This document shows, one piece after another, positions 44,050 through 52,761 of a DNA stretch of 64,000 nucleotides. Numbering within the stretch: the first letter of the stretch is position 1; each line of letters opens with the position of its first letter. The DNA is taken from positions 306,658-370,657 of the forward strand of contig NZ_SOHJ01000014.1 of the NCBI RefSeq assembly GCF_004403185.1. The letters are read 5' to 3'. The translations under genes were made by a program, and so were the position numbers. Origin of the DNA: Cryobacterium suzukii (lineage in GTDB: Bacteria > Actinomycetota > Actinomycetes > Actinomycetales > Microbacteriaceae). The notes under the pieces are model-generated. The model was not told the origin of the DNA, searched no databases, and was given only the letters and a program-made list of their open reading frames with translations.

Positions 44050-44934
44050 GTGCGTACCAGGCGGGACAAACTGAGCGGTGCGGGAGCTCAGCTCGCCACC
44101 GAGGTCAGCATCAACTTTGGCTCATCTCTGGCCGGACTGCTCATTCCCGTCGTCGGTTCGCCCATCGTGGTCGCGGCCCGCCAGATCGTCATGGTTATCG
44201 TCGTGCTGCCGCTCGCCCGGCCCAAGTTGAAAAACCTGACCTGGGCCCGAATCTGGCCGGCGTTGGCCCTCGGCGTCGTGCTCGCCGTCATGAATCTCAC
44301 CTTCTACCAGGCCGTCAGCATCCTCGGACTCGGCATTGCGGCCACGATTGAATTTCTGGGGCCCTTCGCCCTGGCTTTGATCACGAGCCGCCGCGTCCTG
44401 GACTTCGTGTGCGCTGCGGCCGCTGCCGGAGGAGTCTTTCTGCTGACCTGGTCGGACGGCACGCTCAACGTGCTCGGCATTGTGCTCGCGCTCACCGCAG
44501 CGGCCTCGTGGTTCTTCTACATCCTGCTCACCCGCCGGGTGGCGACCGAATTCGCGGGACTGGAAGGCATCTCAGTTGCGAGCATGGTCAGCCTGGTGAT
44601 CGTGGTACCGATCGCGCTGTTCACCCTCGATCTGTCGGCCTTCACCTGGGGCGTCGTGGGACTGCTCCTGCTCGTGGGCGTGGTCTCCTCGGCATTTCCG
44701 TACACGCTCGACACCTACATTCTGCGGCGGATCAGCCCGCGCCTGTACGCGATAATCACCAGCTTTGGACCGGTTATCGCGGCCGGGTTCGGCGCGCTCG
44801 TGCTGGGCGAGACCTTCACACTGCTGCAGCAGATCGCCATCGTCGTCGTCTGCGTGGCGGCCGGAGCAGCGATCGCGACCCAGCGTGATCGGCCAATGTA
44901 CGACCTTGAGCTGACCGCGACCGCCATCCCTTAG
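44050..44934 (+). CDS. EamA/RhtA-like DMT-family exporter
   Basis: A 294-residue transporter with ten membrane segments in two EamA repeats (about 15-140 and 150-280). LATEVSINFGSSLAGLL, IEFLGPFALALITSRR and SAFPYTLDTYILRRISPRLYAIITSFGPV in the second repeat resemble RhtA-type amino-acid or metabolite exporters. The GTG start has AGGAG 4 nt upstream. The substrate is not predictable. Confidence 0.91.
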   Translation: MRTRRDKLSGAGAQLATEVSINFGSSLAGLLIPVVGSPIVVAARQIVMVIVVLPLARPKLKNLTWARIWPALALGVVLAVMNLTFYQAVSILGLGIAATIEFLGPFALALITSRRVLDFVCAAAAAGGVFLLTWSDGTLNVLGIVLALTAAASWFFYILLTRRVATEFAGLEGISVASMVSLVIVVPIALFTLDLSAFTWGVVGLLLLVGVVSSAFPYTLDTYILRRISPRLYAIITSFGPVIAAGFGALVLGETFTLLQQIAIVVVCVAAGAAIATQRDRPMYDLELTATAIP

Positions 44935-44984
44935 GGCTGATGAGTCTGCGGGGCAGGGCCGTGGCATCCACTCAACGAACGGCG

Positions 44985-45641
44985 TTATTCGACGCGCAGG
45001 CCGAGGTGCGCGGCCAACAACGGTGCCAGCAGGCTCAGTTGGGCGTCGTCGATCGTCGCGCCGCGCAGTCCCTCAAGGCCGTGCACGGCCGAGAAATCAC
45101 TCGAGCGCAGGTCGACGTCCTTGAGCTTGGCGCCACCGATCTCGAGGGTGCTGATGCGGCAGTTCTGCAGCTCGAGTCGCTGCACGGTGGCGCTGCCGAG
45201 GTCGAGTTCCTCGATGATGCAGTTGCTGAGGAGCACGTCGGTCAGGGTGGCGTTGCGCAGGTTCACGAAATCGAGCTTCGAGCCGTCGATGTGCACTGAA
45301 CGCATCGTCGCCTCGTAGGCCTCGACCGAGCCGAGCCGAGCGTGCTCGATGCGTACGTCCCGCCAGCTGGAGCGCGGCGCGCTGAACACCGGCGCGTGGA
45401 GGTCGGTCGCGAGGCACTCCGAAAAGGATGCCCCGCGCAGTGCGGTCTCGTGCAGGGACACCTTGCTAAATTCGCACTCCTCGAAGGTGATGCCGGTGAG
45501 GTCGCGGCCATCCAGGTCAATGCCGGTGTACCGCTCGGCTTCGCGGGCGTCACCGGTACGCAGCAGCACGCCATCGTCGTCAACGAGGTCGGGCAGGATG
45601 ATGCGGTCGATCGACGCCTTGCGGGTGGTTGCTTTCGCCAC
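44985..45641 (-). CDS. pentapeptide-repeat protein
   Basis: A 218-residue protein made largely of five-residue repeats (A/L-x-L/F pattern), for example IDLDGRDLTGITFEECEF, LRNATLTDVLLSNC and GAKLKDVDLRSSDF, which fold into a right-handed beta-helix. The start codon GTG follows the upstream nitroreductase stop without a gap (TAAGTG), so the two genes are co-translated. Some such proteins protect DNA gyrase (Qnr, MfpA), but function cannot be read from sequence. Confidence 0.9.
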   Translation of the reverse strand: MAKATTRKASIDRIILPDLVDDDGVLLRTGDAREAERYTGIDLDGRDLTGITFEECEFSKVSLHETALRGASFSECLATDLHAPVFSAPRSSWRDVRIEHARLGSVEAYEATMRSVHIDGSKLDFVNLRNATLTDVLLSNCIIEELDLGSATVQRLELQNCRISTLEIGGAKLKDVDLRSSDFSAVHGLEGLRGATIDDAQLSLLAPLLAAHLGLRVE

Positions 45642-46112
45642 TTATTCGATGGGTTCGAGCACGAAGACGGGAATCTCGCGCTCGGTCTTGACCTGGTAGT
45701 GGGCGTAGTCGGGGAATGCAGCCACGGCACGCTCCCACCAGACGGTCTTTTCGGCGCCGGTGACTTCGCGGGCGCGCATATCCCACTTCTTCGTGGCGTC
45801 TTGTAGTTCGACCTCGGGGTGCGCCACGACATTGGCGTACCAGACCGGATTCTTGGGGCTGCCGCCGAGTGAGGCGACGACGGCGTACTGGCCGTTGTGT
45901 TCGACGCGCATCAGCGGTGCCTTGCGGAGCTTGCCGCTTTTCACCCCGACGGTGGTCAGCACGATCACGGGCATGCCGCGCAGGGTCGTTCCCTCCGTGC
46001 CGCCGGACTTCTCGATCTGGTCGACCTGGTCGCGCACCCACTGGGAGGTGCTTGGTTCGTATTCTCCGATGAGGGGCATACTCCGAAGCAACGCCCGAGC
46101 CGCTGGGAACAT
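45642..46112 (-). CDS. deazaflavin (F420)-dependent nitroreductase family protein
   Basis: A 156-residue protein of the Ddn-like split beta-barrel family. [58 protein letters not shown] and [19 protein letters not shown] are diagnostic; such proteins bind F420 or related cofactors. ATG 46112 gives 11 extra residues; ATG 46079 ([10 protein letters not shown]) matches the usual family N-terminus and may be the true start. It is translationally linked to the pentapeptide-repeat gene. Confidence 0.9.
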   Translation of the reverse strand: MFPAARALLRSMPLIGEYEPSTSQWVRDQVDQIEKSGGTEGTTLRGMPVIVLTTVGVKSGKLRKAPLMRVEHNGQYAVVASLGGSPKNPVWYANVVAHPEVELQDATKKWDMRAREVTGAEKTVWWERAVAAFPDYAHYQVKTEREIPVFVLEPIE

Positions 46113-46156
46113 TCCACCCGGCCGGTACCGGCGAGTCGTACTTCACGACGTCGGGA

Positions 46157-46248
46157 GCATAACTCCTGCACATCGTGGGCCCCGATGTGCGGATGCCCGC
46201 AATGTCAAGGAAGTTCTCTGGTTGGCTCGCAAACTGCAGGCGTTATGC
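46157..46248. repeat. 92-bp palindromic intergenic element, copy B
   Basis: GCATAACTCCTGCA (46157-46170) and TGCAGGCGTTATGC (46235-46248) are inverted repeats with one mismatch, sharing the core of the element at 14788-14884. Inside, GCACATCG (46168-46175) and CGATGTGC (46183-46190) form a perfect small hairpin. The interior does not otherwise match copy A by eye. Confidence 0.6.
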
Positions 46249-46304
46249 GCCGCTGGCTGGCTGGGCGTGGGATTGAGCGCCGGGACCGCCACCAGATTTC
46301 GCGG

Positions 46305-47591
46305 TTAGAACTGGCGGGGGCGGTGCGGGGCGTACCGGGGAAGGTAACGGCGCAGCAGAACAGCACCGCACAGGCCGACAACCCCCATTAGTCCGCTCGC
46401 GACCGAGAGCGAGGCCAGGGCGGTGATGCCCGCGACGGCCAGCGGGGCGGCGGCGCTGCCGAAGTCGGCCGTGAACCGCCAGGCGCCGAGAAACGGCGCG
46501 GGATTCGGGCGGGGAGCCAGATCGGCACCGAGGGTCATGAGCAGGCCGCTGCCGATCCCATTGGCCAGCGACAGAAACATGGCCACGCCGATGAACCATT
46601 CCACATTGCTCGGCAGGTCGTGCGTAAACGCGAGCGCCAGGTGACCAGCGCCGAGCCCGATCATTGACGGCAGTGCGCTCCAGATGCGACCGAATCTGTC
46701 CATGATTTGGCCGCTGGCATAAAACAGGGCGAAGTCGATACCGCCGGCGATGCCGATGATGAGCGCTGTGTCGGGGGTGCTGATGCCGATGCTGACCGCC
46801 CAGAGCGGGAGCATGACCGTGCGGGTGGCTCGCATGGCACCGATCAGGCCGGCGCCGGTACCGAGCCGCAGCAGCACTCCGCGGTGACTCCAAATGGTTT
46901 GGAACAGGCCCTGGACGGGCACGGCCGGCCGCGCCGTTCCGGTGCTGCTGATTGCTCCCGCGGTCGTGGCGGTGGCGTCGAATACAGTTTTACCAGCGGA
47001 GGGAACGGCAAATGTCTTCGATGGGTCCGGCAACAACAGCAGCAGCACTGAGGCACCGACGCAACAGACGATGAACACCCAGAACACGGCCTGGGTGCCG
47101 CCGGTCAGGTGGATCAGTCCCGCCGAGAGAAACGGGCCCACAAACCAGCCGGCCCGAAACACGCCGCCGAGGGTTGACAGCGCGCGGGCCCGATAGACCA
47201 GCGGCACGTAGTTGGTCATGAAGGCATGCCGGGCGAGCGCGAAGATTGCCGTGGCGAGGCCCACCAGAAAAATACCGAGGCCGAGCACGAGCGGGTTGGG
47301 AGCGAGAATGCACACGATCACGGCACCGATAGTCAAAGCGGACGCCCAGATCATCGCATTGCGCTCCCCAATGCGCGAGACAATCCAGCCGCTGGGAATA
47401 TCACCGACGAGTTCGCCGAGCATGACCATCGCCGCGATTACTCCCGCGATGGCGAGGGACGCTCCGAGGTCACTCGCAACCACCGGAATCAAGGGGATGA
47501 TGGCGCCCTCACCGATCGAAAAGAGCAGCGTCGGCAGAAACGCCACCAGGGCGACCGAGCGCAGGCTAAAGGGGCGCTCGTCGTTGCTCAT
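46305..47591 (-). CDS. MFS transporter
   Basis: A 428-residue transporter with 12 membrane segments and a central hydrophilic loop (about 195-225). The ATG at 47591 begins MSNDERPFSLRS. DIPSGWIVSRIGERNAM between helices 2 and 3 is the MFS loop motif, and RHAFMTNYVPLVYRARALS follows helix 4. Resembles drug-efflux-like MFS proteins; substrate unknown. It is divergent from prfB. Confidence 0.91.
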   Translation of the reverse strand: MSNDERPFSLRSVALVAFLPTLLFSIGEGAIIPLIPVVASDLGASLAIAGVIAAMVMLGELVGDIPSGWIVSRIGERNAMIWASALTIGAVIVCILAPNPLVLGLGIFLVGLATAIFALARHAFMTNYVPLVYRARALSTLGGVFRAGWFVGPFLSAGLIHLTGGTQAVFWVFIVCCVGASVLLLLLPDPSKTFAVPSAGKTVFDATATTAGAISSTGTARPAVPVQGLFQTIWSHRGVLLRLGTGAGLIGAMRATRTVMLPLWAVSIGISTPDTALIIGIAGGIDFALFYASGQIMDRFGRIWSALPSMIGLGAGHLALAFTHDLPSNVEWFIGVAMFLSLANGIGSGLLMTLGADLAPRPNPAPFLGAWRFTADFGSAAAPLAVAGITALASLSVASGLMGVVGLCGAVLLRRYLPRYAPHRPRQF

Positions 47592-47686
47592 CGATTCGAT
47601 GCTACCCCGGTGCACTCACTCCGCGCTTTCCGCGTGCTTGCCGTGCCTGCCCCACCGCAGACTTCGCCCGGTAGGCTGAACAGAAC

Positions 47687-48799
47687 ATGATTGACTTGGA
47701 TTTCTCAGTACAGATCGCCGCGCTGCGGACCACCTTTGGCGACATCCGTTCGGTGATCGACATTGATCGACTGCGCGCGGACATCGACGACCTCAGCGGC
47801 GAGGCCGGCATGCCCGATTTGTGGGACGACACCGAGCACGCGCAGAAGGTGACGAGCGACCTCAGCCACCGGCAGGCGCAGCTGGCGCGCATCGAGAGCA
47901 TCACGACGAGGCTCGACGATCTTGAAACTCTCGTGGAGATGGCCAACGACGGCCAGGGCGACCAGGAACTGGCCGATGAGGCCACCGTCGAACTCGCCAG
48001 CCTGCAGAAACTGCTCGGCGAGCTCGAGGTACAGACCCTCCTCAACGGCGAATTCGACGAACGTAACGCCGTTATCACCATTCGTGCCGGTGCCGGGGGA
48101 GTGGACGCGGCCGACTTCGCCGAGATGCTGTTACGCATGTACCTGCGCTACGCCGAACAGCATGACTACCGCACCACCGTGCTCGACATTAGCTACGCCG
48201 AGGAGGCCGGCATCAAGAGCGCCACCTTCGAGGTTGACGCCGCCTACGCCTTCGGCACGCTCAGCGTCGAGGCCGGCACACACCGTCTGGTGCGCATGAG
48301 CCCGTTCAACTCGGCCGGCAAGCGGCAGACCTCCTTCGCGGCGGTCGAGGTGGTTCCCCTGATCGAACAGACCGAATCGATCGAGGTGCCAGACGGCGAC
48401 ATTCGCGTCGACGTCTTCCGTTCCAGCGGCCCCGGCGGCCAGTCCGTCAACACCACCGACTCGGCCGTGCGCATCACCCACCTGCCCACCGGCACGGTGG
48501 TGAGCTGCCAAAACGAGAAAAGCCAGATTCAGAACCGCGCGGCCGCCATGCGCGTGTTGCAGTCGCGACTATTGGTGCTTGAGCGCGAGAAAGAAGCCGC
48601 GACCAAGAAAGAACTCGCCGGCAACATCACCGCGAGCTGGGGCGACCAGATGCGCAGCTACGTGCTCGCGCCCTACCAAATGGTTAAGGACCTGCGCACC
48701 GAATATGAGGTGAACAACCCCAGCAACGTCTTTGACGGCGACCTCGACGGATTCATCTCGGCCGGCATCCGCTGGCGCAAGAAGGCTCCCGAAGACTAA
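47687..48799 (+). CDS. prfB: peptide chain release factor 2
   Basis: A 370-residue release factor recognising UGA and UAA. The tripeptide SPF is in [10 protein letters not shown] and the GGQ motif is in [13 protein letters not shown] (about residue 250). It is one uninterrupted frame; the programmed +1 frameshift of many prfB genes is absent, as expected in actinobacteria. TAGGCT (47672-47677) lies 9 nt before the ATG. It is upstream of ftsEX, smpB and tmRNA, the classical actinobacterial order. Confidence 0.98.
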   Translation: MIDLDFSVQIAALRTTFGDIRSVIDIDRLRADIDDLSGEAGMPDLWDDTEHAQKVTSDLSHRQAQLARIESITTRLDDLETLVEMANDGQGDQELADEATVELASLQKLLGELEVQTLLNGEFDERNAVITIRAGAGGVDAADFAEMLLRMYLRYAEQHDYRTTVLDISYAEEAGIKSATFEVDAAYAFGTLSVEAGTHRLVRMSPFNSAGKRQTSFAAVEVVPLIEQTESIEVPDGDIRVDVFRSSGPGGQSVNTTDSAVRITHLPTGTVVSCQNEKSQIQNRAAAMRVLQSRLLVLEREKEAATKKELAGNITASWGDQMRSYVLAPYQMVKDLRTEYEVNNPSNVFDGDLDGFISAGIRWRKKAPED

Positions 48800-48876
48800 A
48801 CGGATGCTGAGGCTTCGGCGCCGGCGGGTATGTCGCTGTAGGGAAAACGCCCGCGGATGCCTAGGCTCTAAGAGCT

Positions 48877-49956
48877 ATGATCCGTTTTGATCACATATCC
48901 AAGAAGTATCCCGGCACCACTCGGCCGGCACTGAACTCGATCGACGTCGAGATTTTGCGAGGCGAATTCGTCTTTCTGGTCGGCGCCTCCGGATCGGGCA
49001 AATCGAGCTGCCTGCGGCTCGTGCTCAAGGAGGAAAAGCCGACCAGCGGCAGCATTCACGTGCTCGGCCAGGACCTGAGGTCGATCTCCAACCGCAAGGT
49101 TCCTTACTTTCGCCGCAACATGGGTGTCGTCTTTCAGGACTTTCGTCTACTGCCGAACAAGACCGTATTCGACAACGTCGCCTTCAGCCTGCAGGTCATC
49201 GGCAAGAGCCGCGGCTTCATTCAGGAAGCCGTGCCCGACACCCTCAAGATGGTCGGCCTGGCGGAAAAGGCGCAGCGTCTGCCCCACGAACTCTCCGGTG
49301 GCGAACAGCAGCGTGTGGCCATCGCCCGCGCCATCGTGAACAAGCCGCAGATTCTGCTGGCCGATGAGCCCACCGGAAACCTCGACCCCACCACAAGCGC
49401 CGAGATCATGTCGCTGCTCGCGAGCATCAACGCCGGCGGTACCACGGTGATCATGGCCACCCACGAGGCCGGCATCGTCGACCAGATGCAGCGCCGGGTG
49501 ATCGAACTCGTGCACGGTGAGATCGTGCGTGACGAGCGTCAGGGCGGCTACGCCACTGCCTCTATTCCCACCATCGTGCCGGCGTCGACAGCGGATGCCC
49601 CGGCCAGCGAGCCGGCGCCCGTCGCCTACGCCCGGCCCGCCGCTGCGCCTGAGCCATCGCTGACGCACCCCTCTGCGCCGGTTCCCGAAACCTCCGTGTC
49701 GTTGCACCAGGCCGCGGCTGCTGCTGTTGCCGCGGCGGCGGTCGTAGCGCCGGCACCGATCGCTGCGCCTCCCGCCGACCCCCCTGTTGTCGACGAAGTT
49801 CTCGCGACACCGGCGCCGCCGATGACACGCCCAGTGCTGCCGGTCGCCCCGAACGATGACCCGGAACAGCTCACTCTGGCCGAGAAACTCGGGCTGCGGG
49901 CGCCGGGGGAGAAACCCGATCAAACGGGCGAACAGAACGTGGGGCCGACCCGATGA
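48877..49956 (+). CDS. ftsE: cell division ATP-binding protein FtsE with long C-terminal extension
   Basis: A 359-residue ABC ATPase controlling, with FtsX, peptidoglycan hydrolases at the septum. Walker A GASGSGKSS (about 36-44), VFQDFRLLPNKTVFDNVAF, signature LSGGEQQRVAIARA and Walker B ILLADEPTGNLDP are typical. The normal FtsE ends near residue 228; here an Ala/Pro-rich, probably disordered tail of about 130 residues follows, ending in the more conserved-looking DPEQLTLAEKLGLRAPGE. TAGGCT (48862-48867) is 9 nt before the ATG. It overlaps ftsX by 4 nt. Confidence 0.96.
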   Translation: MIRFDHISKKYPGTTRPALNSIDVEILRGEFVFLVGASGSGKSSCLRLVLKEEKPTSGSIHVLGQDLRSISNRKVPYFRRNMGVVFQDFRLLPNKTVFDNVAFSLQVIGKSRGFIQEAVPDTLKMVGLAEKAQRLPHELSGGEQQRVAIARAIVNKPQILLADEPTGNLDPTTSAEIMSLLASINAGGTTVIMATHEAGIVDQMQRRVIELVHGEIVRDERQGGYATASIPTIVPASTADAPASEPAPVAYARPAAAPEPSLTHPSAPVPETSVSLHQAAAAAVAAAAVVAPAPIAAPPADPPVVDEVLATPAPPMTRPVLPVAPNDDPEQLTLAEKLGLRAPGEKPDQTGEQNVGPTR

Positions 49957-50867
49957 GGCTCGGTTTGGTGCTGTCCGAAGCCGCGAATGGTCTTCGGCGC
50001 AATGCGTCGATGGTCGTCTCCGTCGTGCTCGTGACCTTCATCTCGCTCACCTTCGTCGGTGCGGCCATTCTCATGCAGATGCAGATCGGCCAGATGAAGA
50101 ACTTCTGGTACGACAAAGCGCAGGTCGGCATCTACATGTGCTCCGATATTTCGCCGGGCGAAACCTGCACCGGCGGCGACGCGTCACCGGAGCAGATCGC
50201 CGCGGTGGAAGCCCAGCTGAAGTCACCGACCCTGGCGTCCTTCATCGACAACTACTATTTCGAGACGCACGAGCAGGCCTTCGAGAACTTCAAGAAGCAG
50301 TTCGCCGACAACCCGGTCGCCGACTACGTCACGGCCGACCAGCTCAACCAGACGTTCTGGGTGAACCTGAAAGACCCGTCCCAGTCCGCGGTGCTGGTGG
50401 AGAGCCTGTCGGGGGTCGCCGGCGTAGAGAATGTCGCTGACCAGCGCAAATACCTCGACCAGATCTTCTCGGTGCTCAATGTGGCGAGCTACACGGCCAT
50501 CGGTATCGCCGGGTTGATGCTCATTGCAGCGGCGCTTCTGATCGCCACCACCATCCGTTTGTCGGCGTTCTCGAGGCGACGTGAGCTGGGCATCATGCGA
50601 TTGGTGGGCGCGAGCAATCGGTTCATCCAGACGCCGTTCATTCTGGAGGGCGTCTTCGCGGCGCTGCTCGGCTCGCTGCTGGCCGGCGGCGCGATTGTTG
50701 CGCTCGTGTACTTCTTTGTGCAGGGCTACCTCGGTGCGAGGCTCACCGGCTTCGCCCTGGTTGGCATGGATGATGCGCTCGTCGTGGTGCCCATTTTGCT
50801 CGTCGTCGGTGCGGTACTCGCCGCGTTCTCGGCGAACTTTGCGATCACTCGTTACCTCAAGGTCTAG
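49953..50867 (+). CDS. ftsX: cell division protein FtsX
   Basis: A 304-residue permease-like protein with four membrane segments (about 22-45, 180-205, 230-255, 275-300) and a large extracytoplasmic domain between the first two. That domain contains YMCSDISPGETC, whose cysteines may pair. RRRELGIMRLVGASNRFI is the standard FtsX loop. It forms a complex with FtsE and activates cell-wall hydrolases at division. Confidence 0.97.
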   Translation: MRLGLVLSEAANGLRRNASMVVSVVLVTFISLTFVGAAILMQMQIGQMKNFWYDKAQVGIYMCSDISPGETCTGGDASPEQIAAVEAQLKSPTLASFIDNYYFETHEQAFENFKKQFADNPVADYVTADQLNQTFWVNLKDPSQSAVLVESLSGVAGVENVADQRKYLDQIFSVLNVASYTAIGIAGLMLIAAALLIATTIRLSAFSRRRELGIMRLVGASNRFIQTPFILEGVFAALLGSLLAGGAIVALVYFFVQGYLGARLTGFALVGMDDALVVVPILLVVGAVLAAFSANFAITRYLKV

Positions 50868-50973
50868 CCCGCAAGCGGATGCCGGGCACGGCCGCCGGTT
50901 CCGCTAGACTGGTGGGCTGTCTGCCGAATCGGCAAACGGCATCCGCTTGAAGAAAAAGAATCGAGGTGAACAC

Positions 50974-51450
50974 ATGCCCAGGGAACGTGGCGAAAAGGTC
51001 GTAGCGACCAACCGCAAGGCCAGACACGACTACCTCATCAGTGACACCTACGAGGCCGGAATGGTTTTGAGCGGCACCGAGGTCAAATCGCTCCGAGCCG
51101 GTCGGGCGACCCTGGTCGACGGCTATGCCTTCATCGAGGGCGGCGAGGCTTGGCTTGATGCGGTGCACATTCCGGAGTACTCCGGTGGATCGTGGACCAA
51201 CCACCCGCCGCGCCGCAAGCGCAAACTCCTTCTGCACAAGAAGGAGATCGTGAAGATCAGCCACAAGACCAAAGAAGGCGGCTACACGCTCATTCCGCTG
51301 CGCATCTATTTTGCGGACGGTCGGGCCAAGGTGGAAATTGCCGTGGCGAAGGGCAAGAAAGAGTACGACAAGCGCCAGACGTTGCGGGAACGCACCGACA
51401 AGCGCGAATCGGATCGCGCGATGTCGGCGCAGCGCCACCTCGGCGACTAG
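50974..51450 (+). CDS. smpB: SsrA-binding protein
   Basis: A 158-residue protein that carries tmRNA to stalled ribosomes. ATG 50974 follows [54 protein letters not shown] and the basic tail [18 protein letters not shown] are typical. TAGACT near 50904 may be its own -10 box, with a TGCCGA/TCGGCA hairpin in the leader. The tmRNA gene follows 120 nt later. Confidence 0.98.
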   Translation: MPRERGEKVVATNRKARHDYLISDTYEAGMVLSGTEVKSLRAGRATLVDGYAFIEGGEAWLDAVHIPEYSGGSWTNHPPRRKRKLLLHKKEIVKISHKTKEGGYTLIPLRIYFADGRAKVEIAVAKGKKEYDKRQTLRERTDKRESDRAMSAQRHLGD

Positions 51451-51475
51451 CCAGCTTCTGTAGTAGTATGGAGGG

Positions 51476-51495
51476 CTGCACCCAAGGTGCAGTTT
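51476..51495 (+). terminator. possible terminator between smpB and ssrA
   Basis: CTGCACC (51476-51482) and GGTGCAG (51486-51492) form a 7-bp stem with a CAA loop and three following T. The weak tail makes full termination uncertain. Confidence 0.55.
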
Positions 51496-51569
51496 GGTAA
51501 CTCAACAGCGTGTGACACGAACCCATCGCCGGCCCCGGAGTTGATTAAGACGCCGGGCGCGATGTGTAT

Positions 51570-51944
51570 GGGGATGATCGGTTTCGACATTGTTTGCGCA
51601 ATTGTGAGAAGCGGGTCGAGGATGCAGGGTTATCTCGTAAACGATCTCTGCAAAACAATAAGTGCCAAATCAAACCGCACTGACTTCGCTCTCGCTGCCT
51701 AAGCGAAAGCACTAAAGAAGTCCGCCAGACCGGGAATGCTCTCTACCCGGATCCTGACGCCATTTAGAGAGCTTGCTTCTACATTGAGCCACGGGGCGTA
51801 GAGGGACTTAAACGAAGGCTGGGCCTGTCGGAGTAGATGCCAGTGGCAAATTCCGGGGCCGAGAAAGCGACTTCACTGGATACACCCGTAGAAGGCATAT
51901 GACCACAGCAGTGGACCGGGGTTCAATTCCCCGCATCTCCACCA
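51570..51944 (+). ncRNA. ssrA: transfer-messenger RNA
   Basis: A 375-nt tmRNA. The 5' end GGGGATGATCGG pairs with CATCTCC at the 3' end to make the tRNA-like acceptor stem, and CCA (51942-51944) is encoded. The tag frame starts at GCC 51664 and reads AKSNRTDFALAA, then TAA (51700-51702). The T arm GGTTCAATTCC is visible. It rescues ribosomes stalled on broken mRNAs together with SmpB. Confidence 0.97.
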
Positions 51945-52029
51945 TCGGTTCTGTCACACGTTGTTGAGTTTCTTCTCACAGCTGGCCGCCCAATCGGGCG
52001 GCCAGCTGTGTTTAACCGGATGCGGCTGG

Positions 52030-52761
52030 TCAGCGCAGGCGCAGGCCGATCGCGGTGCGGATGGCGTCGCGCTGGCCGCCGGAGTGCACGATGTCGTCTC
52101 CGTGAACGGTGAGCTGGCTGGCATGAAAGCGCAGGGCGGCCACGACGACGGTGCGTTCGGCGTCGAGGTCGAACCATTGGGCATCCGCTGCGGGAGTATC
52201 GAGAATCTCGGCGTAGGGGATCGCTAGGCTGCGGCTGGCGGCGAGCGCGGCGTCGTGGACGCGCACGTGGTCGGGGTGACCGTAACCGCCGGTCGCGTCG
52301 TAGCTGATGACGAGGTCTGGTCGCACGTGCTGCAGTACCGCGACGATGTCCGCGGTGACCTCGGCGAGCGGTGCGCGAGCGAGGGCATCCGTATCGGAAT
52401 CGGGTGCCGGACCGGCCAGCCCCGGGCGAATCCACTGCATCCCGGAGTCGCGGTAACGGCGAGGGGGGAGCCCGGGCGCGCGCGCCGGCGCTTCGCCGAG
52501 CCAGAAGCCCTCGTCGACGCCGAGCGTGACGGCAGCGCGCGCGAGTTCGCGCTCGCGCTCCTCGGCCAGGGCTGCGGTTCCGGCAAGCGGGGAGAGCCCT
52601 CCAGCGACGACCTCTCCACGCTCACCGCGCGTCGCAGTGACCAGGCTGACCCGGATGTTGCGGCTCGCGAGATGCGCGATGAGGCCGCCGGTGCTGATGG
52701 TCTCGTCGTCGGGGTGCGCGTGGACGAACAGCGCCGAGGTGACGGAGTCGAGAATGTTCAT
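52030..52761 (-). CDS. PIG-L family deacetylase (MshB/Mca-like)
   Basis: A 243-residue zinc-dependent N-acetylglucosaminyl deacetylase-type enzyme. HAHPDDE (about 14-20) and GGYGHPDHVRVHDAA (about 160) supply the metal ligands and base. RYRDSGMQW resembles a motif of MshB, which makes the mycothiol precursor, but bacillithiol-like or antibiotic deacetylases share it. The ATG overlaps the XdhC stop by 4 nt, so they are co-translated. Confidence 0.88.
   Translation of the reverse strand: MNILDSVTSALFVHAHPDDETISTGGLIAHLASRNIRVSLVTATRGERGEVVAGGLSPLAGTAALAEERERELARAAVTLGVDEGFWLGEAPARAPGLPPRRYRDSGMQWIRPGLAGPAPDSDTDALARAPLAEVTADIVAVLQHVRPDLVISYDATGGYGHPDHVRVHDAALAASRSLAIPYAEILDTPAADAQWFDLDAERTVVVAALRFHASQLTVHGDDIVHSGGQRDAIRTAIGLRLR

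Noticed and set aside
47687..47800. Programmed frameshift in prfB
   Set aside because: The gene is a single frame from ATG to stop with no in-frame UGA near codon 25.
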